A stretch of DNA of 64,000 nucleotides from Cydia pomonella (Eukaryota; Arthropoda; Insecta; Lepidoptera; Tortricidae), in contig NC_084703.1 in the NCBI RefSeq assembly GCF_033807575.1, forward strand, positions 2,604,001 to 2,668,000, read 5' to 3'. Positions 20,980 through 32,000 of the stretch are shown here, one piece after another. Under the pieces are notes generated by a model. It ran no database searches and was not told the DNA's origin. It saw only the letters and a list, made by a program, of their open reading frames with translations. Position numbers and translations under genes: made by a program. Positions within the stretch are counted from its first letter, which is position 1, and the number at the start of each line of letters is the position of its first letter.

Positions 20980-21100
20980 GTTGTATAAGTAGGTCAAAAA
21001 ATGCTCGTGGCGTATTCCTTTACAATGTTCGCCTACGCCTTCGGCTCCGGCTCACATTGTAACTCACGCCACTCGCCTTTTTTGACCCATCTTATACAAC
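20980..21100. mobile_element. Palindromic MITE, GTTGTATAAG ends
   Basis: GTTGTATAAGTAGGTCAAAA and GTGGCGT on the left are mirrored by ACGCCAC and TTTTGACCCATCTTATACAAC on the right. The centre is GCCTTCGGCTCCGGC. Lies just 3' of the candidate exon. Confidence 0.8.
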
Positions 21101-21272
21101 GGCATAAAATACTATTAGTAGTGGGGCTAGACCTCTGAAATGACCCCACATTAGGTCGCAAGCGACTCAACTGTATCATCCTTTGAGGAGTACTAGAGTA
21201 CTTTTTTTTTTGACCCGGTTTTTGTCAAACATCTTGCGCGGCATAACAATATTAGACGTTGTCAAGCTGAGT

Positions 21273-21378
21273 ACAGTACCCCTAGTGTAAATTTATTCGA
21301 TAGCGAAACGTGACGTTCGCGTTTGCGTTAAGTCTCATTTTGTGTGGGATTATGAGTTTTCAAAACGTTCCGAGGGGA
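21273..21378 (+). mobile_element. Family F MITE, left half only
   Basis: Starts ACAGTACCCCTAGTGTAAAT and breaks off after AAAACGTTCCGAGGGG, at the centre of the palindrome. Confidence 0.75.
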
Positions 21379-21481
21379 ACATATATTAATAATAATAATC
21401 TGTATTGAAAAAAACATAGCTCTAATAGCTTCAAAAACGATGGAGGAAACAATCGAAAACGTTTGTATGGAGAAATGACTC

Positions 21482-21676
21482 CAGTACCCCTAGTGTAAAT
21501 TTGATCGACATCATAACGTGACGAACGCGTTTGCGTTAAGTCTCATTTTGTATAGGATTTTGAGTTTCTAAAACGTCCCGCTTGGCGCGCTCTTTCTAAA
21601 TTCAATACAAAATGAGACTAAACGCAAACGCGTACGTCACGTTTCGAAATCGAATTTATTTACACTAGGCGTACTG
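21482..21676 (+). mobile_element. Family F MITE, full copy
   Basis: CAGTACCCCTAGTGTAAAT at the left and TTACACTAGGCGTACTG at the right. The mirrored block GTTTGCGTTAAGTCTCATTT / AAATGAGACTAAACGCAAAC is clear, and the centre reads GTCCCGCTTGGCGCGC. Confidence 0.88.
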
Positions 21677-21807
21677 TTGCCTCTTAAGTTTTGCAGATAA
21701 TCTGGCAGTTAATTTATTTGTTACGTTCTTTTTACTATATGAAAAAGGCCTTTAAAATCAATAATCCTGTAAATAAAGTCCAGTCAATATGCAGTCGTTT
21801 ATTTTCA

Positions 21808-22115
21808 GGTAAAGTAAGGTAAAGGGAGGGGGGGGGGGTTACAGGTAGGTAAGGTAAGTTAAGATAATGATTTATTTGATAAGCCGTTATACATAAAAAT
21901 TCAGTTCTTTACATGTTCGGCTGGAATGTCAGCATTCAAAAATGTAACACAAAAATAAATCACAAATATAAAAGAAGCCGTACAGAAAAATATTGGGGGG
22001 AAAAAAATGTCAATGTATGTCAGTATCAAATTACGAAACTAAATTATCTAAAAAACATGAATTTTAAGGTAAGGTAAGGTAAAGGTAAGGTGGTTTAAAG
22101 GTTGTAAGGTAGGTT
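21808..22115 (-). repeat. GGTAA-rich low-complexity DNA flanking a LINE-like tail
   Basis: AAGGTAAGGTAA arrays at 21808-21858 and 22068-22112 bracket a sequence containing GATTTATTTGATAAGCCG, which resembles the start of a reversed LINE 3' end. A G run lies at about 21827-21838. Confidence 0.45.
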
Positions 22116-22352
22116 TCTAACTCACGCGCCCATTTTGCGTGGTCCGGATCCGACACGCAATTTCTGTCTGGTGTTATTTTATTCAAGGGATCATTTAAAA
22201 TAACGGGTTTCGCCTCCATCGCGCCTTAGAAAGATAATCACGCAAGTCTTGAAGCATAGATTAAAAAAATCTAGATACGCAGAAATCCACTCTGAAACTA
22301 TTACCTCAGATAAAAAACTCCGTATAAGGTAAAAGAAGTCTAAGAAAAAAAA

Positions 22353-22452
22353 ACGGCCAAGTGCTAGCCGGACTCGCGCACGAACAGTTCCGTACCTTTT
22401 TCTTTAAAAAAATGGGACTAGTGCGAGTCGGACTCGCCCACTGAGGGTTCCG
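22353..22452 (+). repeat. Family H repeat, left ends (two, stacked)
   Basis: GGCCAAGTGCTAGCCGGACTC at 22354 and GACTAGTGCGAGTCGGACTC at 22415 are two successive H starts, each followed by an AGGGTTCCGT-like word. The second continues after the RTE insertion. Confidence 0.7.
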
Positions 22453-22805
22453 TGACTTAAAGTCCTACGTCCACTAGGTGGGGCAGAGGGCGTCCACAGT
22501 GCGCCGCCATCTCGTTCTGTCTTGGGCTGCGTGCTTCGCCTCAGGCCATGATAGCCCGATTGCTGGCAACTCGGATGCCACTGAGCGCCGCCAGGATTGT
22601 TTGGGACGGCCTGATACTCTCTTGCCTTGCGGCGTCCAATCTAGGGCTTGCCTAGGGATGTGGTCGGGATCCCTTCTAAGAGTGTGACCGATCCAGGTCC
22701 ACTTGCGGTGCATGATCTGGTGACCGATCGCGGCAGGTATCTAATAGGCGTTCATTAGATATTCTCTCGGGCCAGTATATCCCGAGGATCTGTCGAAGGA
22801 ATACT
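22453..22805 (-). pseudogene. RTE-type retrotransposon ORF2 C-terminus
   Basis: Minus-strand reading gives LRQILGIYWPERISNERLL, a frameshift, then MHRKWTWIGHTLRRDPDHIP, GRPKQSWRRS and TRWRRTVDALCP up to a stop near 22478. The I-G-H-T-L-R-R and GRPKxSWRRS motifs mark the C-terminal tail of RTE/BovB-like ORF2, downstream of the reverse transcriptase. The element is 5'-truncated and frameshifted. It interrupts a family H repeat, whose halves lie on both sides. Confidence 0.7.
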
Positions 22806-22970
22806 TCTTAATATTTGTTGTTATAGCGGCAACAGAAATACGTCATCTGTGAAAATTTCAACTGTCTAGCTATCACGGTTCATAAGATACAGCCTGGTGA
22901 CCGACGGACGGAGAGCGGAGTCTTAGTAATAGGGTCCCGTTTTACCCTTTGGGTACGGAACCCTAAAAAC
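22806..22970 (+). repeat. Family H repeat, right end
   Basis: Contains ACGGACGGAGAGCGGAGTC and finishes GGGTACGGAACCCTAAAAA, the H terminus, resuming after the RTE fragment. Confidence 0.75.
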
Positions 22971-22979
22971 GAGAAAAAA

Positions 22980-23150
22980 ATCACGTTTGTTATATGGGAG
23001 CCTTCATAAATATTTAATTCGTTCAGTTTTCTAGCATTTGTTGTTACAGCGGCAACAGAAATACATCATCTGTAAAAATTTCTACTTTCTAACTATCATG
23101 GTTCATCATGGTCAGCCTGGTGGTGGTGACAGACGGACGGACGTAAGTGC
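22980..23150 (+). repeat. Family H internal fragment
   Basis: TTGTTACAGCGGCAACAGAA and GACAGACGGACGGACG repeat the adjacent H interior without its terminus. Confidence 0.6.
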
Positions 23151-23339
23151 CTTAAAAATCAATAAAAAAAGTAATAGATAGCGATATACCTTTGACATAT
23201 ACTGGACATATCAGTTAAAGAACATAGGTCAAATAGGCATACCTCATTCCAAGAGTTTTAGTCCTCTGTCGAAAGATGGAAGTAGATTTAGTTGACTACA
23301 AAATTTACTTTGACAATACGCCTCTAAGCTCAATTCTCT

Positions 23340-23550
23340 TTGCCTTATATTTTTTTGGATAAAATGTAAGGAATCGAATGGTAGGGTACCATACTTTATT
23401 GGTTTTGGAAATAAATAAAAAACCTTAATATTGATACTTTCAGGTCCTAAATTTTTTAGCATTTCCTTAAATAATTTTAATAACAACATTATTGCGATAA
23501 ATTGCCCATTTGCTATCTATTTTACTAGATTTTGTTATAAAATGTAACAT
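23340..23550 (-). repeat. Dispersed AT-rich repeat
   Basis: AATGTAAGGAATCGAATGG and ATTGCCCATTTGCTATC correspond to the reverse of 56935-57130; related pieces lie at 58128-58290 and, on the minus strand, 61085-61260. Confidence 0.55.
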
Positions 23551-23557
23551 GTGTTTG

Positions 23558-23832
23558 ACGACCGGTTTGGCCTAGTGGGTAGTGACCTTGCCTACGAAGC
23601 TGATGGTCCCGGATTCAAATCCTGGTAAGGGCATTTATTCGTGTGACGAGCACGGATATTTGTTCCTGAGTCATGGGTGTTTTCTATGTATTTAAGTATT
23701 TATACATATTTATATATTATATATATCGTTGTCTAAGTACCCTCAATACAAGCCTTATTGAGTTTACTGTGGGACTTAGTCAATTTGTGTAATAATGTAC
23801 TATAATATTTATTATTTATTTTATATTTATTA
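23558..23832 (+). mobile_element. Family B SINE, full length
   Basis: Head GACCGGTTTGGCCTAGTGGG, B box GGATTCAAATCC, body with TATATATCGTTGTCTAAG and a TTTA-rich tail. Confidence 0.9.
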
Positions 23833-24005
23833 TGTGTCATCATCCCTAATTAGTTTTCAAGTGACTTTCTGTTTTATTATTCTACTTTGTCATGGTTGCG
23901 TGTTGTAAACCGGTGTTATGAGATAATTCAGAGCTCTTCATTGTCTATGATACTGTGGTCAGTAGACGGAAACATGGTTTACAAAAGGATAATTAGGTTT
24001 GTTAA

Positions 24006-24444
24006 GAGGCTGTCAACACCCTATGTCCCAATGAAATTGATGTTACTTAAACAGTTTTTTAAGAAAGACTATTTGTTTTAGTCAAGTAAGAAAAATATAT
24101 GTTCATATTAATTATATTTCAAAGACCGTGGTTGTACTCGATACATGATTGAACGAAATCGGCTCGATAGAAAATAATTGCAAAGATTGGTCTTAAAATC
24201 ACAATTAAACGGTTCTATGTCTTTATTGTTTTGACTTATGGGTCTGCAATTAAAATCACAATTTCAAAACATTGATATCTAAACCGCTAAGTATTTAGTA
24301 AAACATTACACTAATAATCCACTTTTTTTTATTTAAATATTTTTCTTATTATTCCCTTGCCCAGGCCCAGTAACATGCGACAGTGCTATCTCATTTACTC
24401 CGATACGAATAGACAGTGTGCGCGCTTTAGGTATTGACAGCCTC
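24006..24444 (-). mobile_element. TTAA-flanked MITE, piggyBac-like, copy 2
   Basis: Reverse-oriented partner of 5852-6283, flanked by TTAA at 24002-24005 and 24445-24448. The two copies are similar over their whole 430-440 bp with small indels. Confidence 0.8.
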
Positions 24445-24484
24445 TTAAGCTTCAACTTGATCTAATTTCTTTTTATTAAGAGTT

Positions 24485-24658
24485 AGGATGACTCACGCTG
24501 CACCGGACCGGGGCCTGGCCGGAGCTTCGGATCCGACGCTTCGTTTTCTATGGGAAGCACAGATCACCGATCAGCCGTCGTAGAAAATGACGTGTTGGAA
24601 GTTGGAACTTGGACGCCTCGGCCTAGCCCCGGCCCGGGCTAGCGTGAGTCAAGTCCTC
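24485..24658. mobile_element. GC-rich MITE, GACTCACGCT ends
   Basis: AGGATGACTCACGCTGCACC..GGCCTGGCC is mirrored by GGCCTAGCC..AGCGTGAGTCAAGTCCT. The GC-rich appearance therefore comes from the transposon, not from an exon. Confidence 0.8.
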
Positions 24659-24946
24659 CTTATATCAGCTGTAACCCTTGTCAGATTTTAGTTTTAGGTA
24701 AATAGCTCCGTCGCGCTGACGGGGGGTTCCTAAACTTAGTGCGAGAAGGACAACTGCAACTCAGGCGAAAATCCCTGCGTAAAGTTGTCGACATTTTCCT
24801 CATACAAAACTTAACCAATCATTAATATGATAAGATTCATATACTAGCCGTGTCTCATCCAACCTCGACATTGGCAGAATTATCAACACCTCGATGGAGC
24901 CATAACACGAAAAATTGATTGAACCAATTGATGTTTTTTTTTTTTT

Positions 24947-25310
24947 TTTTATACTACGTCGGTGGCAAACAAGCATACGGCCCGCCTGATGGTAAGCAGT
25001 CTCCGTAGCCTATGTACGCCTGCAACTCCAGAGGAGTTACATGCGCGTTGCCGACCCTAAACCCGACCCCCCCCCTCGTTGAGCTCTGGCAACCTTACTC
25101 ACCGGCAGGAACACAACACTATGAGTAGGGTCTAGTGTTATTTGGCTGCGGTTTTTTGTTAGGTGGAGGTACCTACTTCCCCAGTTGGGCTCTGCTCTAG
25201 ATCTGGAATGACATCCGCTGCGCTGTGCCCTACCACACAAAGCGAGATGACATTCACAATGCCCATACCTCTCTTGTGGACGTAGTTTAAGGACGTACCC
25301 GGGTTCGGGA
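24947..25310 (+). repeat. Family A retroposon, longest copy
   Basis: A T run at 24937-24950 (poly(A) in sense) precedes ATACTACGTCGGTGGCAAAC; the match continues through CCACACAAAGCGAGATGAC to GGACGTACCCGGGTTCGGG. Confidence 0.88.
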
Positions 25311-25319
25311 CGTACCGTG

Positions 25320-25930
25320 TTGTTTATTTGTACGTTGAAGGCGTTTTGAAGGCTATCCTTATTCGGTAAAAGCCTTTACAGTTTCATATAAGGAATGTTT
25401 CGTCATTCAGCTCCGTGTGGGATTATTACTTATCTTTTAATCTCGGTTTTTTCCGTTCCGTTACACTTTAGAGTCGCAACAAGCTCTACGTGACATTTGC
25501 AATGACAAAGTGAGACAATGTCAACGTTCGTGTCAAGTTTTTATGATAATATGACGTTTATTTCGAACGACGTTCTGAATTTTTTTTTAATTTTTTTTTT
25601 TTTTTGTTATTTATTTAATTTTATTGATGCTATGATTATTTATTTTTCCAATTCAGCGTAACTATGACTATAATATCATTTTTATTTTATTTTTATTTGT
25701 ATTTACTTTTGTCGATCAATTATTTTTTTTATGAAATACTTTTATGGAATGTTTATTAAATTATGGAATAGTTCGAATTGTAATTATATTTTAATAGCCA
25801 TTATATACCATAAGATTAAAATTAGTTTCATGTAGTCCATAAGGTTTTGCTGCGCCCTATCAGGGTCCACGTACTGTACACCTAGCATTAAGTTGTATGT
25901 GTTTTGTACTTGGTTGCAAATAAATAAATT
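25320..25930. repeat. AT-rich stretch ending in a LINE-like 3' tail
   Basis: T-rich, featureless sequence to about 25830, then TGCGCCCTATCAGGGTCCAC..TTGGTTGCAAATAAATAAA, which looks like a plus-strand LINE 3' end with polyadenylation signal. Confidence 0.4.
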
Positions 25931-26102
25931 GAAATTTATAATGACTCAAACTCATACATTTAAAATTAAATAAATACCTTAATTAAATTAAATAAATACC
26001 TTTTCTATTTTAATTATTACGATCTCGATCTGGTCCACGCTTGAATTCAGCTGCCCATTTTTTCACCATCGTATATGATCGACAGGATTGCCCTAATGTA
26101 CT

Positions 26103-26370
26103 ATGACGATCAGTTTGGCCTAGTGGGTAGTGACCCCGCCTACGAAGCCGATGGTCCCGGGTTCAAATCCTGGTAAGGGCATTTATTCGTGTGATGAGCA
26201 TGGATATTTGTTCCTGAGTCATGGGTGTTTTCTATGTATTTAAGTATTTAATAAATATTTATATATTATATATATCGTTGTCTAAGTACCCTCAACACAA
26301 GCCTTATTGAGCTTACTGTGGGACTTAGTCAATTTGTGTAAAAATGTCCTATAATATTTATTTATTTGCA
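26103..26370 (+). mobile_element. Family B SINE
   Basis: CAGTTTGGCCTAGTGGGTAG, perfect B box GGGTTCAAATCC, complete body, TTTA tail. The short minus-strand frame at 26282-26470 mostly reads the SINE tail. Confidence 0.9.
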
Positions 26371-26696
26371 TATCATCATAAATTTGCTGCGGTGTCAATC
26401 CTTTTTTACGCAGGTATTTAATCACAGCACGCTGCTCTAATTTCTCCATTTTCACGATATCTACCGACACGTTACTTTAAATATGCCGTAAAATTGCTTT
26501 TAAATATAGACGCCAATTGAAATTTCGCGGGAAGACAGTTGAATAATGACAGTTCAAAATGGCGGCAGAAAAAAGAAAAAAGTTTTTTTTTTAATTGGCC
26601 AGGCCGCGAATTTTTCAATCTGCCCTCGTATTTTCTGCGCCACTTTGTACAGTACGGATGTCTACCGTCTCCAATTCTCCCTCAATTGCTCAAAGG

Positions 26697-26830
26697 TTAA
26701 CTGGAAGAGCTCCTTAAAGGGATAAGTTCGCCTTTGTACTAATGATAAGTGTTTTATTTCTTGTTTTGTTTTCTTTTTTGCACAATAAAGTGTTTACTAC
26801 TACTACATTTATTCAGCAAATAGGCTAGAA
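26697..26830 (+). repeat. LINE 3' tails
   Basis: TAACTGGAAGAGCTCC, AGGGATAAGTTCGCCTTTG and CACAATAAAGTG, ending in ACTACTAC repeats, form one LINE tail. A reversed LINE end (CATTTATTCAGCAAATAGG) follows directly. Confidence 0.6.
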
Positions 26831-26844
26831 GCGCTTTTTTTTTT

Positions 26845-26985
26845 AGAAATACATCATCTGTGAAAAATTCAACTGTCAAGCTATCACGGTTCATGAGATA
26901 TAGCGTGGTCACTGACAGACATACGGAGAGTGGAGTTTTAGTAATAGGGTCCCGTTTTTACCTTTTAAACCCTAAAAACTTGAAT
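26845..26985 (+). repeat. Family H fragment, right end
   Basis: AACTGTCAAGCTATCACGGT to AACCCTAAAAA matches the right third of H at 22850-22970. Confidence 0.65.
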
Positions 26986-27387
26986 TCTTATATAAGTAAT
27001 TAAAAGACAAGAAATTAAATCAGACATACAGGCAATAACTGAATGAGGTGTCCCACGTTAATGTCACTCAAAAGTAAAGTTACATACTTATAACATAACC
27101 TGTACCCCGTGTAAGCTGAAACAGACCGGTGTCCACAAACAGCACCCGTTCACGAGTATGACGCGTATCTCAACTCAAACATCGCCTCCCTCAACTTTCA
27201 TTCGGGAAAGTGGCGACCCGATAACACACAGATTCTCCTCTATAGGTCGCATTTCTCGACCGATTCTCGTTAAATTTTGCAAGCAGTAAGTAGATAAAGT
27301 CTGTTCGGAAAGAGAAACCTCGTGGAATGTATTGAGTGCCTTACATTTCACGACTCTTTCCGCAGTCTTTTTTTTCTGTTGTTTCGT

Positions 27388-28035
27388 TTTTAGGGTTCCG
27401 TAGCCAAATGGCAAAAAACGGAACCCTTATAGATTCGTCATGTCCGTCTGTCTGTCCGATTCTGTCACAGCCACTTTTTTTTAAATGTCGGAAATTGGCA
27501 TGAAGAATTTAAGCGTATATGACACTCACGAGTAAGACCATTGTGAGTCCGCTGTGAAGAAGATTCAACGAAGTATTTTTCATTTTTACGTTGTCCGTCC
27601 CTCCGTCTGTCTGTTTGTCAAGACCCTATTTCTCAGGAACGCGTGGAGGTATCAAGCTGGAATTTATATCAAATGCTCAGGTCTACTGTCCCTTGGAGCT
27701 GTGAAAAAATAAAACTTCTAAGCCGACGCAATCAAAAGATACAGCCGTTTAAGCCACAAATTTCCGCAAATTTTCGACACTCGCAAGGGAATCAAAACCT
27801 ACAGGGTACTTCCCGTGAACTCAGAATCTTGAAATTTGGTACGAAGCAACGTCCTATATCGACCGAAAAAATCCGAAAACCGTAAATTTTTAGTTACATC
27901 ATAAAATAAAAATATTTTTAAAAATTGATATGACTCGACTTCATGGTGAACGTCGTGATGGGTGAACTTTTACTTATATACGTACAGGTTTGTACGGAAC
28001 CCTCTGTGCGCGAGTCCGACTCGCACTTGGTCAGT
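27388..28035 (-). repeat. Family H repeat, full length, reversed
   Basis: Begins TTTTTAGGGTTCCGTAGCC and ends GCGCGAGTCCGACTCGCAC then TTGGTCAG. The 80-codon plus-strand frame inside is not conserved in other copies and is not called. Confidence 0.75.
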
Positions 28036-28120
28036 TTTTTTTATTTTTTGAAGCTTATTAAGCTCACAGAGCCACTGGTATATACTATTATGAATTACTG
28101 ATTCTGCTCGCGAAATATTA

Positions 28121-28475
28121 ATGCTACGTCGGTGACAAACAAGCATACGGCCCGCCTGATAGTAAGCAGTCTCCGTAGCCTAGGTACGCCAACTACAGAG
28201 AACGAGTAGCTACATGCGCGTTGCCGACCCTAACACCCCGCAACCTCGTTGAACTCTGACCATCCATCATTAGATCCTTACTCACCGGCAGAAACACAAC
28301 ACTATGAGTAGGGTCTAGTGTTATTTGGCTGCGGTTTTCTGTAAGGTGGAGGTACTTCCCCAGTTGGGCTCTGCTCTAGATCTAGAATGACATCCACTGT
28401 GCTGTGTCATCTCGCTTTGTGTGGTAGGACAAAGCGAGATGACATTTACATTGCCGATACCTCTCTTATGGACGT
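28121..28475 (+). repeat. Family A retroposon, rearranged copy
   Basis: Matches the long copies but carries indels near 28190 and 28260 and a short inverted duplication of CATCTCGCTTTGTGTGGTAG at 28407-28442. Confidence 0.8.
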
Positions 28476-28633
28476 GATTTAATACATTGAGTGCCGAGAA
28501 CCGCTGGGTGGGTTCTCTATTCTTAGTCGCTTCCCTCTACAAAGCGGGAAAATGCTAGAATTGGCTACGAGTGTAGCGCAACGAAAACTGTGACAGTGAG
28601 TGGTCCTTTTTTATAATTTAAATAATTATAATA

Positions 28634-28936
28634 TAATAATTCAGCCTATATACGTCCCACTGCTGGGCACAGGCCTCCTCTCATGCTCGAGAGGGCTCGG
28701 GCTATGGTCCCCACGCTAGCCCAATGCGGATTGGGGACTTCACATACACCTTTGAATTTCTTCGCAGATGTATGCAGGTTTCCTCACGATGTTTTCCTAC
28801 ACCGAAAAGCTAATGGTAAATATGAAATTATATTTCGTACATAAGTTCCGAAAAACTCATTGGTACGAGGATTTGAACCCGCGACCTCCGCATTGAGAGT
28901 CGGACGTTATATCCACTCGGCAACCGCCGGCACATA
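28634..28936 (-). mobile_element. Family D SINE, full length
   Basis: On the minus strand: GGTTGCCGAGTGGATATAAC (A box region), GGTCGCGGGTTCAAATCC (B box), CCAATGAGTTTTTCGGAAC and a body ending AGTGGGACGTATATAGGC. The tRNA-like head is too diverged for a functional tRNA. Confidence 0.88.
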
Positions 28937-28975
28937 ATAATTTATCCATGTAAAATCCAAACATATCAAGTTTCA

Positions 28976-29252
28976 CGACCGGTCTGGCTTAGTGGGTAGT
29001 GACCCTGCCTATGAAGCTGATGGTCCCGGGTTCAAATCCTGGTAAGGGCATTTATTCGTGTGATGAGCATGGATATTTGTTCCTGAGTCATGGGTGTTTT
29101 CTATGTATTTAAGTAAGTATTTATAAATATTTATATATGATATATATCGTTGTCTAAGTACCCCCAACACAAGCCTTATTGAGCTTACTGTGGGACTTCG
29201 TCAATTTGTGTAATAATGTCCTATAATATTTATTTATTTATTTATTTACATA
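28976..29252 (+). mobile_element. Family B SINE, full length
   Basis: GACCGGTCTGGCTTAGTGGG, GGGTTCAAATCC, body and (TTTA)n tail; placed about 40 bp after a family D SINE. Confidence 0.9.
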
Positions 29253-29529
29253 TGTAAAAGCCACATGTTGATTTTTCATGATAAACCTATGCTCTATTAT
29301 CGACGAAGTTTTGTGTCGAGTTGACCTAGGTACTCATTTTACTCTAACCACACCCGTCTGCCGCAAGTAAACACGAGGGGGAGGTGGGGCAAGCCGGATA
29401 AGAGGGGTAAGTGGGCTGTCAAGCGCAGGCCAGATGCAATTTAGGGGCTAAATATACGCTGATACAAGTTGATGGACAAACTATACTAGTTGTTTATTTA
29501 GTCTCCTGCAATAATTTACGGAGTGAATA

Positions 29530-30023
29530 TACAAGGTGCCCGTGAGAATTGCGAGAGATTTTAAGGGTGCATTCCTGATGGCAACAGAAGCAAAAAATGT
29601 TACTTTTCGTGAAATTCGAGAAAAATTTTCCTTCCTTTTTTTGAATACTCCTGTACATAAAACGTATTTTTTATTGATGAACAAAATAAAATTAATTATT
29701 ATTAATTGAATTATATTAATTAATTAATTTATTTATGTAAAATTACCTAAAAAAAATTATTTATTTATTTGGGGGTAGCCTCTCGAATAATTTTTTTTAA
29801 TTTTTCGATGTCAATCAATAGACATGTCCAGACTAGACCTCAAAGTGGCAATACCGCAGTCAAAAATGTGTTTTGTACCGACTTATGGCGAAAGAATGAT
29901 TTCGAAAAACAATTATCTCTGAAACTAGGCCTAATCCAGAAAATTTTATATGACATTTTAGTTTCTAAATATTACCAGGAATGCTTAGTTAAAATGTCTC
30001 CCAATGCTCACGGGCACCTTGTA
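29530..30023. mobile_element. MITE with ACAAGGTGCCCGTGAG ends, copy 1
   Basis: TACAAGGTGCCCGTGAGAAT on the left and its near-complement on the right, about 35 bp of inverted repeat, then AT-rich interior. TA flanks both ends, fitting a Tc1/mariner-type target. A reverse-oriented copy is at 35223-35694. Confidence 0.85.
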
Positions 30024-30398
30024 TAGGTTATACTGAGCATCTTTTACTATAGGACCAACCCCGAAATCGCAAAAAAAAAAAACTCTTCCATACAAAATGT
30101 CAAGGACAGACAGCCAAAATGTGTGAAACAGGCTTTTTTTTGCGGAGTTGGTCCCATTGTGAAAGTTGCTCAGTATGACCTATAAATTCCCCCGTAAATT
30201 ATTACAGGTAACTAAATAAACATCCTGTATTACACATACGAAGAATAATCTAAGGGAGAGATTTATACAGAGTGGATTTGGGGTAATGAATAGAAATATG
30301 TTATTTGAAATAGGCTACATAACAAATATTAATTGTATCAATCGATCAGGTATGTTTTTATGATTAAATGTCTGTGTGGGTCCCCCATTGCGTACAGA

Positions 30399-30769
30399 AT
30401 GTAGCATTAGTTTATGAGACTGCTAGTTTAACAGTCCAGACGCGGTTTATTTATTTAGTATAAATTTTATTTTGACACTTTACACCTCCAAATTTTATTA
30501 GTATTAGTACTCTGACATTGGGGACCTTTTACATCTCCAGATTTAATGTGTTTTTAACCATAGAGACTATACATCTCTATTGTATTGTATTAATTATTTA
30601 TTTTAAGATTATTATAATGTAATGTTTACCCAGGTATTGGCTGTTGTATTTATAAATGTTGTTATGTATTTTTCATGTCACTATATGATGTTACTATAAA
30701 TGTTGTATTGACTTGTAAAATAGCCCTTGAGGCCTTCTTGCAGAATAAATTTTTGAATTTTGAATTTTG
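30399..30769 (+). repeat. Retroposon unit with (GAATTTT)n tail, copy 1
   Basis: TGTAGCATTAGT to CAGAATAAATTTTTGAATT, ending in repeated GAATTTT. The copy at 50866-51233 starts and ends at the same places, so this is a discrete unit of about 370 bp rather than a random LINE truncation. Confidence 0.75.
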
Positions 30770-30939
30770 TTAAAGCAAAAGTTACAAATTATAATCAAAA
30801 TTTGACAATCGTACTCAACTCACAAAACACTTTTCACAAAACGGCAAGCAATGGTGACGTCACTATTACTGTGAAGCCATCTTGAAACAGGGATATTGCG
30901 ATTTTATTGGTGATATATTGCATTTATGTACCTAGTTGC

Positions 30940-31067
30940 TGGTTAGTAGCTGGAAGAGATCCCTTTTAAGGATAAGTTCGCCTTTGTACATAACCTTTTT
31001 TTATTTTTTTTGTCTGTTTTATGTTAACCTGTTTGTGTGCAATAAAGTGACATACATACACATACAT
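30940..31067 (+). repeat. LINE 3' tail
   Basis: AGCTGGAAGAGATCCC, GGATAAGTTCGCCTTTGTAC, TGCAATAAAGTGACATAC and an ACAT-type tail; same motif order as 26697. Confidence 0.65.
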
Positions 31068-31195
31068 AGTTGCTATATAAAGAAGATTTTTTTTTACAAT
31101 ATTGAACGAATTAAAAGGTATTTTTTTCCTTTTTGGAAATTAGAAAATGCTAAAATTATAAAACTTTAAACTTTCTTTTATTCATTAATTGTCGG

Positions 31196-31373
31196 TTACG
31201 CAGCGGCTTACGTGAGAGAATAACTCGCGAACGCGAAGCGGCACGGCGCGGGTAAAACCAGTATCTATGGAAGGGTCCTACGTGGGCCTCGTTGTGAATG
31301 CGAATGCCGTGCTGTTGGGCCGCCGCGCCGGGCCGCATTTGCTAGTTATTCGCTCACGTAAGCCGCTCCGTAA
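31196..31373. mobile_element. GC-rich palindromic MITE
   Basis: TTACGCAGCGGCTTACGTGA on the left is mirrored by TCACGTAAGCCGCTCCGTAA on the right, with GGCACGGCGCGG / CCGCGCCGGGCC further in. The frames on both strands through it are by-products of the palindrome. Confidence 0.82.
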
Positions 31374-31506
31374 AACACTGGTAGATACAATGATGGAACA
31401 TAATATTAATATAGAATCACTAGGTCTTTCCATTAGGCGTACAAACAGTCAAACTTATTAACTAGGTACTTACTTATTTTTTTAATCATTTCCATATATT
31501 TTAAGG

Positions 31507-31635
31507 GTACAGTCAGCGTCAAATACTTTGTAGCAACCAAAGTAGCCAAATAGTTCGGTACACCATATATTTAGTATGATGTACCGAACTATTTGGCCAC
31601 TTTGACTGCTACAAAGTATTTGACGCTGACTGTAC
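31507..31635. mobile_element. Near-perfect palindromic MITE, GTACAGTCAGC ends
   Basis: GTACAGTCAGCGTCAAATAC..CTTTGTAGCA and CCAAATAGTTCGGTAC are both mirrored around ACACCATATATTTAGTATGAT, leaving a short loop. Length 129 bp. Confidence 0.88.
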
Positions 31636-31864
31636 AATTAATTCTGAAAAATTGCTCATTTTCTATATACTTAACTAAATTATGTTTTCAAATTCAACAT
31701 CAGACGCCCTACTATTAGTACTATTAAATAACTAAAACCCGTTATCAATATTTCTGTTCATTGAAAATAAGGGTTGGCGAACGAAATATTAAAATAATAA
31801 TTTAACCATGGATGAATATATATAGAATTAACAATCAAAAGAGCTACGAAAACGTAATCCAATA

Positions 31865-32000
31865 TAAATCTCTTCTCGTCTGGAAGATATCGCTCTATAG
31901 CGATAAGACCTTTGAGCAACATCGGCTTCCGACACGTCTGAAGCCCAAGCGATATCTTACCGTACAAATCGTTCTGCCATTTTTTTCGCGAAAGTGCACA
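31865..32000 (+). repeat. Dispersed repeat, LINE-tail-like
   Basis: CTGGAAGATATCGCTCTATAGCGATAAG is of the LINE-tail type; CCGACACGTCTGAAGCCC and AAGCGATATCTTACCGTAC recur at 52200-52240 and 53285-53320. Confidence 0.5.

Noticed and set aside
24485..24658. GC-rich exon candidate
   Set aside because: The GC-rich parts are mirror images of each other, which identifies a MITE.
27643..27885. 80-codon plus-strand frame
   Set aside because: Within a reversed family H repeat; the frame is not kept in other copies.
31196..31373. GC-rich exon candidate with frames on both strands
   Set aside because: Same reason: long terminal inverted repeats explain the composition and the frames.
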